This document shows positions 12,231-24,471 of a stretch of DNA of 64,000 nucleotides, in pieces. How positions within the stretch are numbered: the first letter of the stretch is position 1; each line of letters opens with the position of its first letter. The notes below the pieces were generated by a model. That model was not told the origin of the DNA, made no database searches, and worked only from the letters and a program-made list of their open reading frames with translations. The stretch comes from Glandiceps talaboti (lineage: Eukaryota; Hemichordata; Enteropneusta; Spengelidae): NCBI RefSeq assembly GCF_964340395.1, contig NC_135570.1, positions 15,521,822 to 15,585,821 on the forward strand. The letters are read 5' to 3'. Both the position numbers and the translations under genes were made by a program.

Positions 12231-13202
12231 ACTCATTGGCATTATTTTAAATACTATTGATTATCATTAATATGGTGTTTGTTACTATTAAAGGTCAAAG
12301 TTCATACTTTGTTGTCCTTGGCATTCAATTGGGAGATCTTTTCGGTTTATCGTTTTAAGGTAACAAAATGATACTTATTTGGATTTATGCATATATCTTT
12401 AAACCCGCGAAGCAAAGTGTTTATGGCATCGTATTAATACAACCAGGTTCCTTTATGGTAACGTTGGAAAGTGACTTATGTGAATATATGATTAGGCTAC
12501 TTTATACCGTGTTCAATACGCTAATCATTAAATGTGTAAAGGAAAGGTCGTCACCTTACGGCTATGCCCTTTCATATATACGTGGCTTAACTATGTAACT
12601 TGTCAACATTTTGCAATTTCCTTGAAGCAGTATCACAAATATGGACATTGTCATTAACAGAACTCGGCAGCACCAAATCGTAGTGCCAGCACACACTTGA
12701 ATACAAACAAACAAACAAACAAACATACATACATACATACATACATACATACATACATACATACATACATACATACATACATACATACATACATGGCATA
12801 TGGTGGATGTTGCTACTCTGCTAGATAGTTACCTAATTATTGACCATGTTCTTAGCAAAGCATATTCTTTAACATCCGATATAAATAAAATAATAATAAT
12901 GTCTTAAAACCTTCAACTTTTAGCGATCATTAATGATATCAGCATGTTCATTGACGGATTATGAGTCTAGAAAACATTCATAATGTTAGACCTTAAAAAA
13001 ACTTATGGTGAATCGTTTGACTTAGAGTGATGTTTAGTACAGGTAGAAATAATCGCAAACGAACGACACAGTAATAGGTGTGGGCAATAATAACACATCC
13101 CGGCGCACGATAATCGTAAACGTTGCTACGTGAATAACGTCTATAAGTTCTAAGTGACTGCTAGCAATCAAAAGATAGAATTCTAATTATCAATCCAACC
13201 GT
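12231..13202. other. AT-rich stretch with a (CATA)n array, no gene seen
   Basis: An AAAC tetranucleotide run leads into about 17-18 CATA repeats (roughly 12705-12794). A 76-codon frame at 12368-12598 has no recognisable motif. The rest is unique AT-rich DNA. Confidence 0.6.
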
Positions 13203-13216
13203 GGCTTATATAAAAG
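13203..13216 (+). promoter_or_regulatory. TATA-box-like string
   Basis: GGCTTATATAAAAGACACG is one of the best TATA matches in the window. The 40-110 bases downstream are less AT-rich than their surroundings, but I see no reading frame, CpG cluster or splice signals to confirm a promoter. Confidence 0.18.
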
Positions 13217-13739
13217 ACACGACATCGTATGATTCATGGCAGTATTGGTTATCTCTGAGCCATTTACTGAAAGTGGCTAACCCTGCCCCAAGTATCAGCG
13301 GGTTTAGCTGAGCTATATAGAACTAGGGTCGTACTATGAAATTAACTACTAGCATATGCATCAATGTATGAATAATTGACAGGAATTCAGTTAATTTCTC
13401 GTTGATGATAAAAAGCCATTTGAAGACATGTGACCAGATATTTTAGATACTCATCAGCATTATACGAATGAGAAGATAAGTATTAATTGCATTTCAATTA
13501 TTAAGGGACCTATTGATATATATTACAACCCTTTCAAATGTAGTACATTTATTTGTATCTTATCTTATCACACTCTTTTTATTAGTTCTGACAATTTTAA
13601 TACAAAAACGAGATTAGTGAACGCAGTTATAAATTCCTCAACACGCAATAGTGTTTTATATTCAAACACGACATTATGTTGGGAGGGCGTAATCTAAATC
13701 CTCTCATATCCAGTAGGACGATTGCTTTCCAAGAGATGA

Positions 13740-15348
13740 TTTTCGTTCCAAGGTAATTCATATTCAAAGCAGATTTCAACTGAATGCCTCCCGTAAGGGA
13801 ATCACTAATTATGCAAATAAGTCATTACACTAAAAAGACTATGGTAACAGGCTTTGTTTTTGGACAAGCGTGCTTTCGTAGGTTAATGTATGTGCCAAAT
13901 TATACGGAATTTGAAGAGTGCATGATACTGCTTAATTACTGAATATCGTTCATTTTTCAAAATACTCATTAAAGGTAAAAGTTGTGGCAACAAACTTCAT
14001 AGGACAGGTGCGTATTATTATGGTTGATATATGTACCATATTATACGAAATTTGAAGCTTGCATTTTTAAGATACAACCTCGTTACCCAAAATCATTAAT
14101 TATGCAAATTTTTCATTAAAACTGTAAACTATATCAAATATTTTATAGGACATATCTGCTTTGTTATGGTTAGCGTATGTACTAAATTATATTGAAATTA
14201 AAGTATGCATTCTTATGATATATCCTAATTACCAAAAATCATTAATCATGCAAATTAGTTATTAACACTGTAATGGTACATCAACAAACTTTATGGGCGT
14301 ATAAACTTTGTTATGTTTAATGTATGAAGTAAATTATATAAACGAAATCAACAACTTTTTTAGGAGATATGCACTCTGTTATGTTTAACGTACGTACTAA
14401 ATTGTATTGAAATTGAAGTATGCAGTCTTAAGATATAGCCTAATTACCGAATATCATTAATTATACAAATTATTCATTAATACTGTAAGGTACATCCACT
14501 AACTTTATAGGACATACACAATTTGTTATGGTTAATGTATGTACTGAATTGTACTGAAATTGAAGTATGCAGTCGTAAGATATAGCCTAATTACCAAGAA
14601 TCATTAATTATGCAAATTATTCATTAACACTGAAAGGTACGTCAACAAGCTTTACAGGACATATGCGATTGTTATGGTTAACGTGTGTACTGAAATATAT
14701 TGAAATTGAAGTATGTACATGTTGTATTCTTAAGATATAGCCTAATTACCGAATATCATTAATTATACAAATTATTCATTAATACTGTAAGGTACATCCA
14801 CTAACTTTATAGGACATACACAATTTGTTATGGTTAACGTGTGTACTGAAATATATTGAAATTGAAGTATGTACATGTTGTATTCTTAAGATATAGCCTA
14901 ATTACCGAAAATCATTAATTATGCAAATTATTCATTAACACTGTAAGGTATATCAACAAACTTGATAGGACATGTGTTTTCTTATGATTAATGTATGTAC
15001 TAAATTATGTTGAATTTGAAGTATGCATTCTTAAGATATAGCCTAATTACCAAAAATAATTAATTATGCAAATTATTCATTAATGCTGTAAGGTACATAA
15101 ACAAATTTTATAGTACAAATGTATGTTGTTATGTTTAACGAATATACTAAATTATATTGAAATTGAAGTATGCAGTCTTAAGATTAGTATATTTTATTGA
15201 TATGCAAATTTCTCTAATTAAACATTAACAGACCTGGCTCAAAACCTAATCAGGTCTAGCCATTACCCTTAAGATTACATATTCCAAATTTCATTACAAT
15301 TGAGCCAGCCGATTTTTAGAAACTGATGACACAGACACGGACACACGG

Positions 15349-15401
<53 letters not shown>

Positions 15402-15425
15402 TAGACAGACAAACTTTCCCCTTTT
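13740..15425 (+). repeat. Tandem block of octamer-type repeats with higher-order order
   Basis: About eight units of roughly 145-160 bp follow each other. A typical unit reads TTAAGATATAGCCTAATTAC, ATCATTAATTATGCAAATT, ATTCATTAACACTGTAAGG, AACTTTATAGGACATA and TTGTTATGGTTAATGTATG. The block at about 14423-14550 is nearly identical to that at about 14727-14850, two units away (~304 bp). Units with TACAAAT/AATACTG/TCCACTAAC alternate with units carrying GCAAAT/AACACTG, so the true period is a dimer. The block ends in GAGCCAGCCGATTTTTAG and a GGACAGA to (CAGA)n run at 15340-15412. Confidence 0.85.
15340..15412. repeat. (CAGA)n microsatellite at the end of the dispersed repeat
   Basis: A tetranucleotide run preceded by ACACGGACACACGGACAGAC. 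This kind of 3' simple tail suggests a former retroposon-like or repeat terminus. Confidence 0.9.
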
Positions 15426-15599
15426 AATACCTCCCGTACCTTTACGGTAAAAACGTTAAGTTCGCAGTTATCGAGATCATTATATAAAATACCCGCTGGT
15501 TAAATTTGCTGAAATTTTATCTAAACGTAGTAAAACTAAAACATCAATAATGCAAATATAGCTGTAAGTCTTAAGTTTGTAGATATATCATATTTCTTC

Positions 15600-15870
15600 T
15601 AACTTGAAGCTTCGTTGTTTTATATACTTTGACATCATTTCCAATAGAAGGGTTTGGTAATATTGTCACCAATGAATCAATATTTATCAAATGTTCATTT
15701 TTTCAAGAATATACCAACATTGTAAATCTAGTTATCCTTCAAAAAGTACATGTCTATAAAAATGTTGATGCTGTACCTTTTAGTGTTAATGTTATGAGTA
15801 ATTTGCATAATTAATGAACTTCTGTAATTTGGTTATATCTTAAGAACATACACATCAAGTTCCATATTAT
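15600..15870 (-). repeat. Dispersed octamer-type repeat fragment (minus orientation)
   Basis: Contains AATTTGCATAATTAATGAAC followed by a GGTTATATCTTAAGAACATA block, the reverse of the family described at 13.8-15.4 kb. The DNA from 15880 to 16500 shows nothing recognisable. Confidence 0.55.
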
Positions 15871-16506
15871 CTGTTACACGCACCAATCATAAAAAAGAAC
15901 ATATCTCATATACCTTTCGCTTACACCTTTTTTCTATTTTAAATTACATTACATTAAAATATACAATATTTATATAATCGAATCGGTGACTGTAAAATAA
16001 AGCAATCAAAATAACCAATTTCGACATTTGTTCATTTAGGGATTGTGCATTAACGTATTCATTACATAGAGTAAACAGAAGGGGTAGAATAACATAGCTC
16101 GTCCAGCAACATGTTGTATCAGAGATTCCTAATAAAAAATAGCGACATTTATGCAATGTATCAAAACCTTTAACACAATAGTCGTCGATGTATATGTATC
16201 AGTTGTATGGAGTGAGTTGGCTGGTGATGAGTGGGGAGGGGGGTGGTGGGAGTAAGTCGACACAAGATTACCATGACTACATATGTACGGTAAATCATTC
16301 CCTCCTCCAGAATTTTTACACAATATATAATACTTTATAAACTTTGGCCACCGGCCCACTCAAATGAAAACTTAGATATTACAGATCCCTGAGACAGCTT
16401 CCTTCCTCAATACAAATGTTTGGTAGACAAATTTTGCCAGGTTACATGTAATTTTAACATCTCTACTTGAAAGATTTATTAAAGACTGTTGACGTGGATA
16501 TCTACT

Positions 16507-16890
16507 ATAGCAACAACCCATTTTGAAGTCCACAATGTTTGCCCTTCCCCATACAATACAATAGCAACAACCCATTTTGAAGTACACAATGTTTGCCCTT
16601 CCCCACACAATACAATAGCAACAACCCATTTTGAAGTACACAATGTTCGTGCTTCCCCACACAATACAATAGCAACAACCCATTTTCATGAAGTACACAA
16701 TGTTCGTGCTTCCCCACACAATACAATAGCAACAACCCATTTTGAAGTACACAATGTTCGTCCTTCCCCACACAATACAATAGCAACAACCCATTTTGAA
16801 GTACACAATGTTCGCCCTTCCCCACACAATACAATAGCAACAACCCATTTTGAAGTACACAATGTTCGTCCCTCCCCACACAATTACTTG
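16507..16890. repeat. 54-bp minisatellite, 7 copies, open on both strands
   Basis: Units run ATAGCAACAACCCATTTTGA, AGTACACAATGTTCG, then CCTTCCCCACACAATACA. The period is 54 bp and one unit has a 3-bp insertion (CATGAAG), so the 18-codon phase is never lost. As a result one plus frame and two or three minus frames stay open for 60-177 codons. The length of these frames is explained by the unit having no stop codons; no initiation or splice context supports a protein. Confidence 0.92.
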
Positions 16891-17427
16891 TTTTCCCACT
16901 ATCAAAATTAGGACTTGTCCGCCACAATTCTTTCTTTTTGCTCCCCTCCCACCACCAATCTAAACAGTTGTGTAAGTGAAACTGTTTACAAGGACAGTTT
17001 GGTTGACTTCGCCTTTATCTACTTCCCTCAGTTGATAAAATGGTCGACCCCTCAGCATATCTGCTTTGCATAGATTCGGCCAGTGGCCACAGAAAATTAA
17101 AGTGATAAATGTAAGCATTCCATGGCAATGTGTTTACAACAAAGACATCAACATTGAAGTTCGTAACATTTTTAGTGTCGCCCTCGGTGATGGCATCCAA
17201 AAGCAGAACCGGCTATATAGATATGTAGAGTTATCCCTCTCCTACATCTATCTACAGAGGGCACACAATATATACCAATTGATCAAAGCTAAAATGGATA
17301 AATGCCCAAATGAATTCAGCGAATAACTGATTCACCATATTCCTTTCAAGGGAGCTCAATGAACGCAAAATGATCAGATAAAATCGGTAAAGAGACATTG
17401 CACTGATGTCTTTCAGTTTTGTAACAT

Positions 17428-17550
17428 AGCAGTAGTTTCTGCGCTTATCGAAAAACAATACATGTGTAAAGCAGTAGTTTCTGCGCTTATCGAAAAACAA
17501 TACATGTGTCAAGCAGTAGTTTCTGTGGTTATTGAAGAATGATGCACGTG
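17428..17550. repeat. 43-bp repeat, 3 copies
   Basis: AGCAGTAGTTTCTGCGCTTA followed by TCGAAAAACAATACATGTGT occurs twice almost perfectly and a third time diverged. Upstream, 16930-17427, is unique DNA with an 86-codon plus frame (17066-17326) that I do not recognise. Confidence 0.88.
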
Positions 17551-19160
17551 TAATACATGTATAGTATTAATAATAGCAAATATCATACGTCGTATCCATA
17601 ATTCTCATACAGATCTGTCATCTATTGCTTTCTTCTGAATTGAACACAAGTGATAAATTCATAAATCAATATTTTGGAAATATGAAAATAAAAATAAGGT
17701 GGATAACGACATTCACATTTAAAACTTACTTTCATTATTACCGTCGGTGAAACATTGTCAATGTCTCTGTATTGTTATTGACGTTCACTGCAGTATAAAC
17801 GTGCGTTGAAGTTCAAAACTGTCAAAGTATGTCTGGTGACTAGTGCGTCTCACCTGTTTATTTCGTATGCAAATCCACAGCTTTTGGGCCATCGCTGGAC
17901 ATCCACCAAAATACTATATTACAAATAGCAACTGGTGGCGTACTACCAATATATACAAATATCTTGAAATATGTGTACCACAAACGTAGAAATGTAAATT
18001 GGGTGAGGTTTGTTTTTCAGTAAGGCAGAGTTTACGAAGAGCAGCATTGTTTCTTAAAATACATGTGATGGGATTTACATTATTTCATTAGATATTTATA
18101 CAAAAATCAAAGGTTTTGATGGGGTGAGGTGTATAATCTTGATTGCAATGGCTATATCTCATATGAGATTTCTTGCAAGTGTAGGGTAAAGGTGAATCAT
18201 TTTACATATGTACAGAGGACAATATCACTCACTACAAAAATGCCCACCCAACCTATAATTTGGTTAGGGTCACATTTATGAACGTCATGACCACTTTTGA
18301 ACATGGGGAACCAAATATTTTCCAAACGCAAATAGTAAATTCTATATGTCCACTATATACCATTTTTTGCTCTAATTTTATACTTTTTCGTGTAGATTTT
18401 TGAGCCAAAAATGTGACAATTTATATCGGGTGAGGGGTTATAATTTTATTTCCCATGACCTTCTTAGCATCGGGACTAGCAGTAATGTTTATGATTTCCA
18501 CTTTAGCATACATACAATGAGTCTGTTTGTATAATTTTAAAGAGAATATAGTACAGTACACATATATACAAAAGTAAAACTTAAATAACTTCCTTTAATT
18601 TTTTGTCCAGGCTCTACACACTTTCACAAGAAATATGCGTCTTAAACTTCAAATTAAGACGAGGTCAGAGGTCAAAATTCCGATTTTTGTGGTGATCATC
18701 TATGTTTATCATCGATAAATATAATGAATAATATATTAAACACATACAGAATATAAATATTGCTATGGGCAATTTCTTGTCTTTTTTTTGCAGATTTCAT
18801 GTATTTTGAATGACTTGTGTCGTCTACGAAGACTTGTTTTCCTTTTACAGTTATAAGATTGGCAACATTATTCAATTGTAATTTTGGAAAAAAGAGTTAA
18901 CGTCGTTCAGAATAATTTATTGTCAGTATGACACTGTGTAATGGCCACTGTAATATAGTCTACATGTTGTGATATATAACTTTGACTTGGAATGTAGGTA
19001 TATTATAGTTCAACTTTATCTACCCAAGTATATACAACAATCCATAAAATCGTTCTATATCGCATGTGGCATAGATAATCAAATGTAACAAGATCTCTTT
19101 TTCCGCTACTCACAGAATGAATATGTTCCATCTGAAGTTTACAAATTGAAAAGTAATACG
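17551..19160. other. AT-rich stretch, no gene seen
   Basis: No array, TIR or long frame. A short GGGTGAGG(T/G) word recurs at about 18000, 18120 and 18427, each followed by AT-rich text, which hints at a very old diverged repeat. Confidence 0.45.
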
Positions 19161-19410
19161 CTGAGACCAGATTTCAACTGAAAGCCTCCCGTAAGACCAA
19201 ACCATTATTTTATAGGGCCTACACAAATTGTTAGAATGCGAAATTGTGAACTATAGCTATTATACATGATGAAGCATTTACTTGGAAAATTAATTATATG
19301 AAACTGTATGAAACTTGAAACATATATTTAGCACATGTGAAGCTTGCATTCTCAAGATGTAGCCTTATTACCGAAACTCATTAATCATGCAAATTATTCA
19401 TTAAAACCAC
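19160..19410 (+). repeat. Dispersed octamer-type repeat fragment
   Basis: Begins with TTTCAACTGAAAGCCTCCCG, a block also found at about 13770-13795 at the head of the tandem array. It ends with CTCAAGATGTAGCCTTATTA and CATTAATCATGCAAATTATTC. The shared head and core suggest these are the family's true 5' and 3' parts. Confidence 0.65.
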
Positions 19411-19642
19411 ATGGGCTTGAAATTGGCCATATTTCTTTACATTTTTAAAAATATTTTGTGTAATGTTTACTCTCTTTTTCTTTTTAAAAAAAAAAATAGT
19501 TTTTTTGTTTCCCTTTTTTTGCTTTAAAAAAATATCTTTTCCCTACCAGGTGCCATGTAATAAAGTAATGACTTGAAAAGTCTCTAAATCAATTTGAACC
19601 CCTTTTGCTGGTTTTAATGTAATTGCTCATTGTACAATGTAA

Positions 19643-19673
19643 ACCGGAAGTGGAGAATATAGCGCCATCTAGT
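19643..19673. promoter_or_regulatory. ETS-like and CTCF-like core motifs side by side
   Basis: ACCGGAAGTG (19643-19652) is a textbook ETS-family core. AGCGCCATCTAGT (19661-19673) is the reverse of the CTAGATGGCGCT core known for CTCF in vertebrates and flies. They lie 8 bp apart in otherwise AT-rich DNA. Whether this animal's CTCF uses that motif is inference. Confidence 0.3.
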
Positions 19674-19962
19674 TTTGAATACTGGAATGGGGGAATAACA
19701 TACCCTATGGCATACCAAACACTGCATGTCCCTTGCAAGTTGATGTTTCAGTAAGTGGTTGGGACCGCACATCTACCCGTCAATATTACTAAGCATTGTA
19801 TAGCCCTGGTTTGGGTTATAATATAGAAACAAAAATGTAAATCCCACCATCCAATTGTATATTTATTTAAGGAGAGATATGGGGGATATGCAGCTAGGAA
19901 TTTTAGTATGAGAATTTTAGCATATGTCAACAGTCGCTTGATTCTTTGGCAAATAATTATAT

Positions 19963-19972
19963 ATCAATATTA

Positions 19973-20062
<90 letters not shown>

Positions 20063-20072
20063 TAATATTGAT
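19963..20072. repeat. (TA)n array inside a 14-bp perfect inverted repeat
   Basis: About 41 TA repeats are bounded by ATCAATATTACCAT on the left and its exact complement, ATGGTAATATTGAT, on the right. The whole 110-bp unit could fold into one continuous hairpin. No reading frame or RNA family is recognised. Confidence 0.9.
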
Positions 20073-20334
20073 GTTTGGACCTGCAATCCCCATCATTTCC
20101 AGTGTACGACACAGCAGTGCTTCATGCACTAATAGTACCATAGCAAAGGTAATACCTCCAGGGACACACAGGCAGGAAGAACAGCTCCCTCACAGTCAAT
20201 TGTGCAATGGACAATTAGTCTCTCATTTCTTTATTATATGGCACCTTGTAGAGAAAATATATTTTTTGAAAGTATAAAAAGAGTAAACATTAAACAAAAA
20301 CAAAACTTTGTAAACAAATATGGCCAATTCCAAG

Positions 20335-20490
20335 TCCCTATGTTAAAACTGCAATCTACATCAACAAACTTTATACAACATATGCGCTTTGTTATGGATA
20401 ACATACATACTAAATTATATTGAGATTGAAGTATACATTCTTAAGACATACCCAAATCACTAAAAACCATTAATTAGGCAAATGACTTAT
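20335..20490 (+). repeat. Dispersed octamer-type repeat fragment
   Basis: Carries ACATCAACAAACTTTATACA, GCGCTTTGTTATGGATAACA, CATTCTTAAGACATA and CCATTAATTAGGCAAATGAC in the family's usual order, with moderate divergence. The following 20500-21040 shows no gene. Confidence 0.6.
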
Positions 20491-21041
20491 TAATGTTAAT
20501 TGGATGTTACTACAATTTAATTAGTTCGTGCCATGACCAAATGGAAGATGTGTAGCAAGTTGTATTAGAATCCATGCATTATTTTTTGAGATGTCGCGTC
20601 CACACACAAACAGGCAATCCATAACCGCTTCTCACGGGGGTAAAAATGATAAGCTACATCACGGATGTTGGTGTTTAAGAGGAATTTATAGTCAATGTTC
20701 CATAGTTGTCCATGTGTATTTTTTTCATTCTCAAAAGGACATTGTAAATATAGGGAAGCAGACAATAGCATAATATTTCATACCAGTGTTTATTTATACA
20801 CATATTTAAGATGGGCCCGGGGGAGGGGGAAGTGAGTATTGCATATGTCAATCATTATAGTCCCAAAAACATAGAGTTGACACACTTGGCAAGCAATTAT
20901 GTAGACAAAATCGTCGTGTACCGCGGAAATTACACCTAAGCTTTCAGAATTCTTAAATATCGGTAATCTCATGTAGTAGGTACAAATTACATGCTATACA
21001 TTATTTATTATATAGTGATCAAAATCACACAGAGACAGGCA

Positions 21042-21483
21042 CAGACGTAAACGGCCATACTCATACACATACACATACACACACAGACATAAACGGCCAT
21101 ACTCATACACACACACACACACACACACACGTGGGTTTGTTTGTTTGTTTGTGTGTATGTGTGTCACTATAAATGTGTGCGTCTCTATGTGTGTGTATGT
21201 ATGTATGTATGTATGTATGTATGTATGTATGTATGTATGTATGTATGTATGTATGTATGTATGTATGTATGTATGTATGTGTGTATGTATGTGTGTATGT
21301 ATGTATGTATGTATGTATGTATGTATGTATGTATGTATGTATGTATGTATGTGTGTATGTATGTATGTATGTATGTATGTATGTATGTATGTATGTATGT
21401 ATGTATGTATGTATGTATGTATGTATGTATGTATGTATGTATGTATGTATGTATGTATGTATGTATGTATGTATGTATGTACG

Positions 21484-21515
<32 letters not shown>

Positions 21516-21523
21516 TGTATGCA
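21042..21523. repeat. Compound microsatellite: (CA)n, (TTTG)n, (TATG)n
   Basis: A duplicated block (AAACGGCCATACTCATACAC, at about 21049 and 21090) is followed by (AC)n, TTTG repeats and about 80 TATG units, with occasional GTGT variants. All frames are open simply because TATG has no stop in any phase. No coding value. Confidence 0.97.
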
Positions 21524-22080
21524 AGTGCACCTCTATATCTGCAGAATAATTTCAACCAGGAAGAAATCCTAAGATTCAAGTTCTGGAGATTTATTTACAA
21601 AGTCAATGAATGTACTACATGTATTTAAATGGTATATTGAGTTGTTGTAACAAACATGTAACGAACGTTTCTCACAACTCCAAAAATGTATACTCTAATA
21701 TTACTTCGCTAACAGTGGCAATTAAAAGAGTCGCCCAGGGCACAAATTGGCTGACTTGAGGTTTAGGTTCTGTTTCCTCTGTTTTTACCTTTCATATGGA
21801 AATGTTATAGTATGGTGATATCTGTCTGTGTACATCGTTTCCTCAAAAACAGCTGGCTAAATTCAAACAAAAATTGACACATGTATTCTTTAGGGTAATT
21901 GCTAGAACTGATTAGGGTTTAGTAAACATTCTATGAATATTAATAAGGTGTTTGCATAAATAGCGAATTTCATTTTAAGTAGTATTCTATCATTACTAGT
22001 GTATACTTTGTATATCATTATTTTGTAAATATGTTGATATTAGCAGAGCGCATGACTGTGTCCTATAAGGCTTAGTTTGT

Positions 22081-22475
22081 AGCCCCCCAAAGGGCGAAGT
22101 CCGATGGGGGCTACTACGTTAGGTCCCGTCCGTCCATCTGTCCGTCCTTCCATGTCCACCTATATCTCCAATATACATTTGCCAATTTCAACCAAACCTA
22201 GTACAAATATCAAATGTTATAGAGGGCATATGCATGACACTTGGTTTTACAACCCTCACAACGACAGAGAAATGGCGGCCATATATGTCGTAAATAATCA
22301 AACTCTTGAAGTTTAACAGATAGTGACCTCATTCAAGTGTCTTCAACCATGTTATCAATCATGAGCTTTTTAATGACACATTGACTTGTGTCCTTAACCG
22401 CCATCTTCAAGGTCAAATAGCCATATTATTGTCAAACTGACCGAAGACATTGTTGTTACCACTCGGTCAAACCGT
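22081..22475. repeat. Dispersed hairpin-headed repeat, copy 1
   Basis: Opens with a short hairpin, AGCCCCC...GGGGGCT (22081-22112), then CTACTACGTTAGGTCCCGTC and a run of GTCC. A body follows with AATTTCAACCAAACCTAGTA, GAGGGCATATGCATGACACT, AAATGGCGGCCATAT and CAAGGTCAAATAGCCATATT. The same parts in the same order recur at 25325-25960. AAATGGCGGCCAT resembles a YY1-type core, and the GACC/GGTCA words resemble nuclear receptor half sites, but neither need be functional. Confidence 0.8.
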
Positions 22476-23183
22476 AATGGATGGTTACCTGTATATAAAT
22501 GGAATCATCTGATGATGTCTGTGTGTCGATTATTGGTTTCTGCATCAGACATGTACACCGTTTTGTAATGAAATTTATCCTTGCTGTGACACGAGACGAA
22601 TTCCGAAATACGAAGAGCTTATTCCGATTTTATAAGAGGTAAGATAATAAGTTACACTTCTGTCTATTTTGGTATCCAGGTTTATCAATATTCTGTACGT
22701 GATATTGCCGTTTATAAATTGCCAAATACATGAAATACCGTGTACAGTCGTTCTGCCACTTTCGGATCAAACGTACTTCTGAGACAATGAAGGTTTTACT
22801 TTACTTTGAACAAGAAGTAAGGCATTTAACTATGTAGACTACTTGTATATGCAAAATTGAACCGACGAATTTCTATTTTACATTTGATGATTTCACATGG
22901 CGTGTTCAGTCCCCAGGGTTCGGTCCGAGTTACGGATGGATATAGTTGCATTCGGACATTACAATAAATAACATTGCTCACAGAGAGCAGGATGCGGTGT
23001 CTGTGACACCGAGTGTTTGAATTTAACAGCCAGACTATTATGTTCGGCAATCGACATTGTTTTGAAATCGGCCCTTCCTGACACACTAAGGACCTGTATT
23101 CAACAAAGGGAAGATGCTTTGTAGTACAATGTATCATGCATTGCGTGAAGATCATTGTGACTACCCAGAACTTAAAAATAGGC

Positions 23184-23306
23184 AACATATAGTTGAACGA
23201 CAACTTTGATGTACTGTGTTTGATTGCAATGGCTTTTAATTTGGCATATAGTTGAACGACAATTTTGATGTATGGTGTTTGATTGCAATGGCTTTTAATT
23301 TGGCAT
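23184..23306. repeat. 59-bp tandem duplication
   Basis: A block starting CATATAGTTGAACGACAA and ending GGCTTTTAATTTGG appears twice in a row with three or four differences. Nearby, the minus strand of 22826-23203 is open for 125 codons, but I recognise no domain. Confidence 0.9.
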
Positions 23307-23969
23307 CAAAATGTTTATACTGTATCATAGAGTATGTGTATTAGCACATGGTCCTACATTGTTAGACATCAGGTAACGGGTCGCATAACGTTGTGAAAAA
23401 ATATAACCCAGAAGTGACGCAACTACTGTATACTGTGCCGTTCACACTTCGTCTTTTCTCAAACGGGATTTCTTGTACGTCTCTTGTTTTAAAAGTGGTT
23501 GGAGAGGATCCGTTTTGATAAATTGCATGTCATGTTATTGCAATATTCATTTCAATATTTCATCTTGTAAAATAACAACCTAGTTAAAAATGAGGCACAT
23601 TCCAATTTCTCATATTTTTTGTTACAACTGTTTGATGTTAAATTCACAAAGTCATTAGAATGTGCATCAAGAAGGTAATGTTATTTAATGTAGTCAATAA
23701 TTTGGAAAATAAAGAAAGTTATGAATTTAAATAATGAAACTATCAGTCTAGAAAGTAATATCCCATGTCTGTAGCCATGATTGTAATCTTTTAGAGAAAA
23801 CTGTCAGTGAACTTATGATGCTTTTTTGGCTTTCATTTCTTCACAGGTCGACATCAGAAGTGGAGCTCCCAAGTGCATTTGTAAACAGACATTCACATAC
23901 CCCTTCACCTTGCAAACAAACACTAAACACAAACGCACTTACTCCAGAACGAGAAGTCCCATTGGTGGG

Positions 23970-24340
23970 AATTGGTTGAGTCACAGAATATCAAACTCAA
24001 CTGGCTAGATTCAATCAAAGAGAACAAAGGCAAAAGACAAGGACAAGGACAAAAAACAAGGCAAATACACAGATTGTCAGAAACTATAATTGTCAGATTG
24101 TCAGAAGACTATAGCAAACAGAACAATAAACATAGCCAGAAGGTTACAGCATACACAGATTAAAAACAATAACTACCAAAAGGCAATAAAGAACAAAAGA
24201 AAAGATAGAGAAAAAGAAATATAGCATCAAATCACTTCAATTACAAAGATATATCAAGAAACCCTTTTTCACCCTCGCAAAGCTTAGAATACATACTTTT
24301 TATACAGGAATTACCCATTTCTCCATTTTGTGCCTATTAT
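23970..24340 (+). pseudogene. Lys/Arg/Gln-rich decayed coding tract upstream of the 2A relic
   Basis: Before the 2A peptide lies a purine-rich stretch. Its plus frames read as runs of Lys, Glu, Arg, Gln and Asn with frequent stops, for example segments like SIKENKGKRQGQGQK and KNKRKDREKEI. This bias is quite unlike the neighbouring AT-rich DNA. It may be the remains of a basic, low-complexity N-terminal region of the same element. The link is by position and composition only. Confidence 0.3.
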
Positions 24341-24471
24341 TCTAAGAGTGTGAGCCCATAATATAAACCTTGTTTTGTCGAAAGAAATGATTTAATAACA
24401 TGAGTATATCTTTAGAGCAGCACAAGCATTCTATCAGCAATTATTATGTATTGTGTCCAGTGTAAATTTAA

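Noticed and set aside
16372-16927. 177- and 140-codon frames over the 54-bp array
   Set aside because: Open only because the 54-bp unit is a multiple of 3 without stops; several frames on both strands are equally open and no start or splice context supports any.
21141-21628. Long overlapping frames of repeated Met-Tyr-Val-Cys on both strands
   Set aside because: They are translations of the (TATG)n microsatellite, which lacks stops in every frame.
22911-22935. GGGTTCGGTCC resembling a tRNA T-arm/B box
   Set aside because: No matching A box, anticodon arm or acceptor stem could be found around it.
22826-23203. 125-codon minus-strand frame, the longest outside repeats and mobile-element relics
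   Set aside because: No recognisable domain, composition like chance frames, and no promoter or splice evidence; not listed as a gene.
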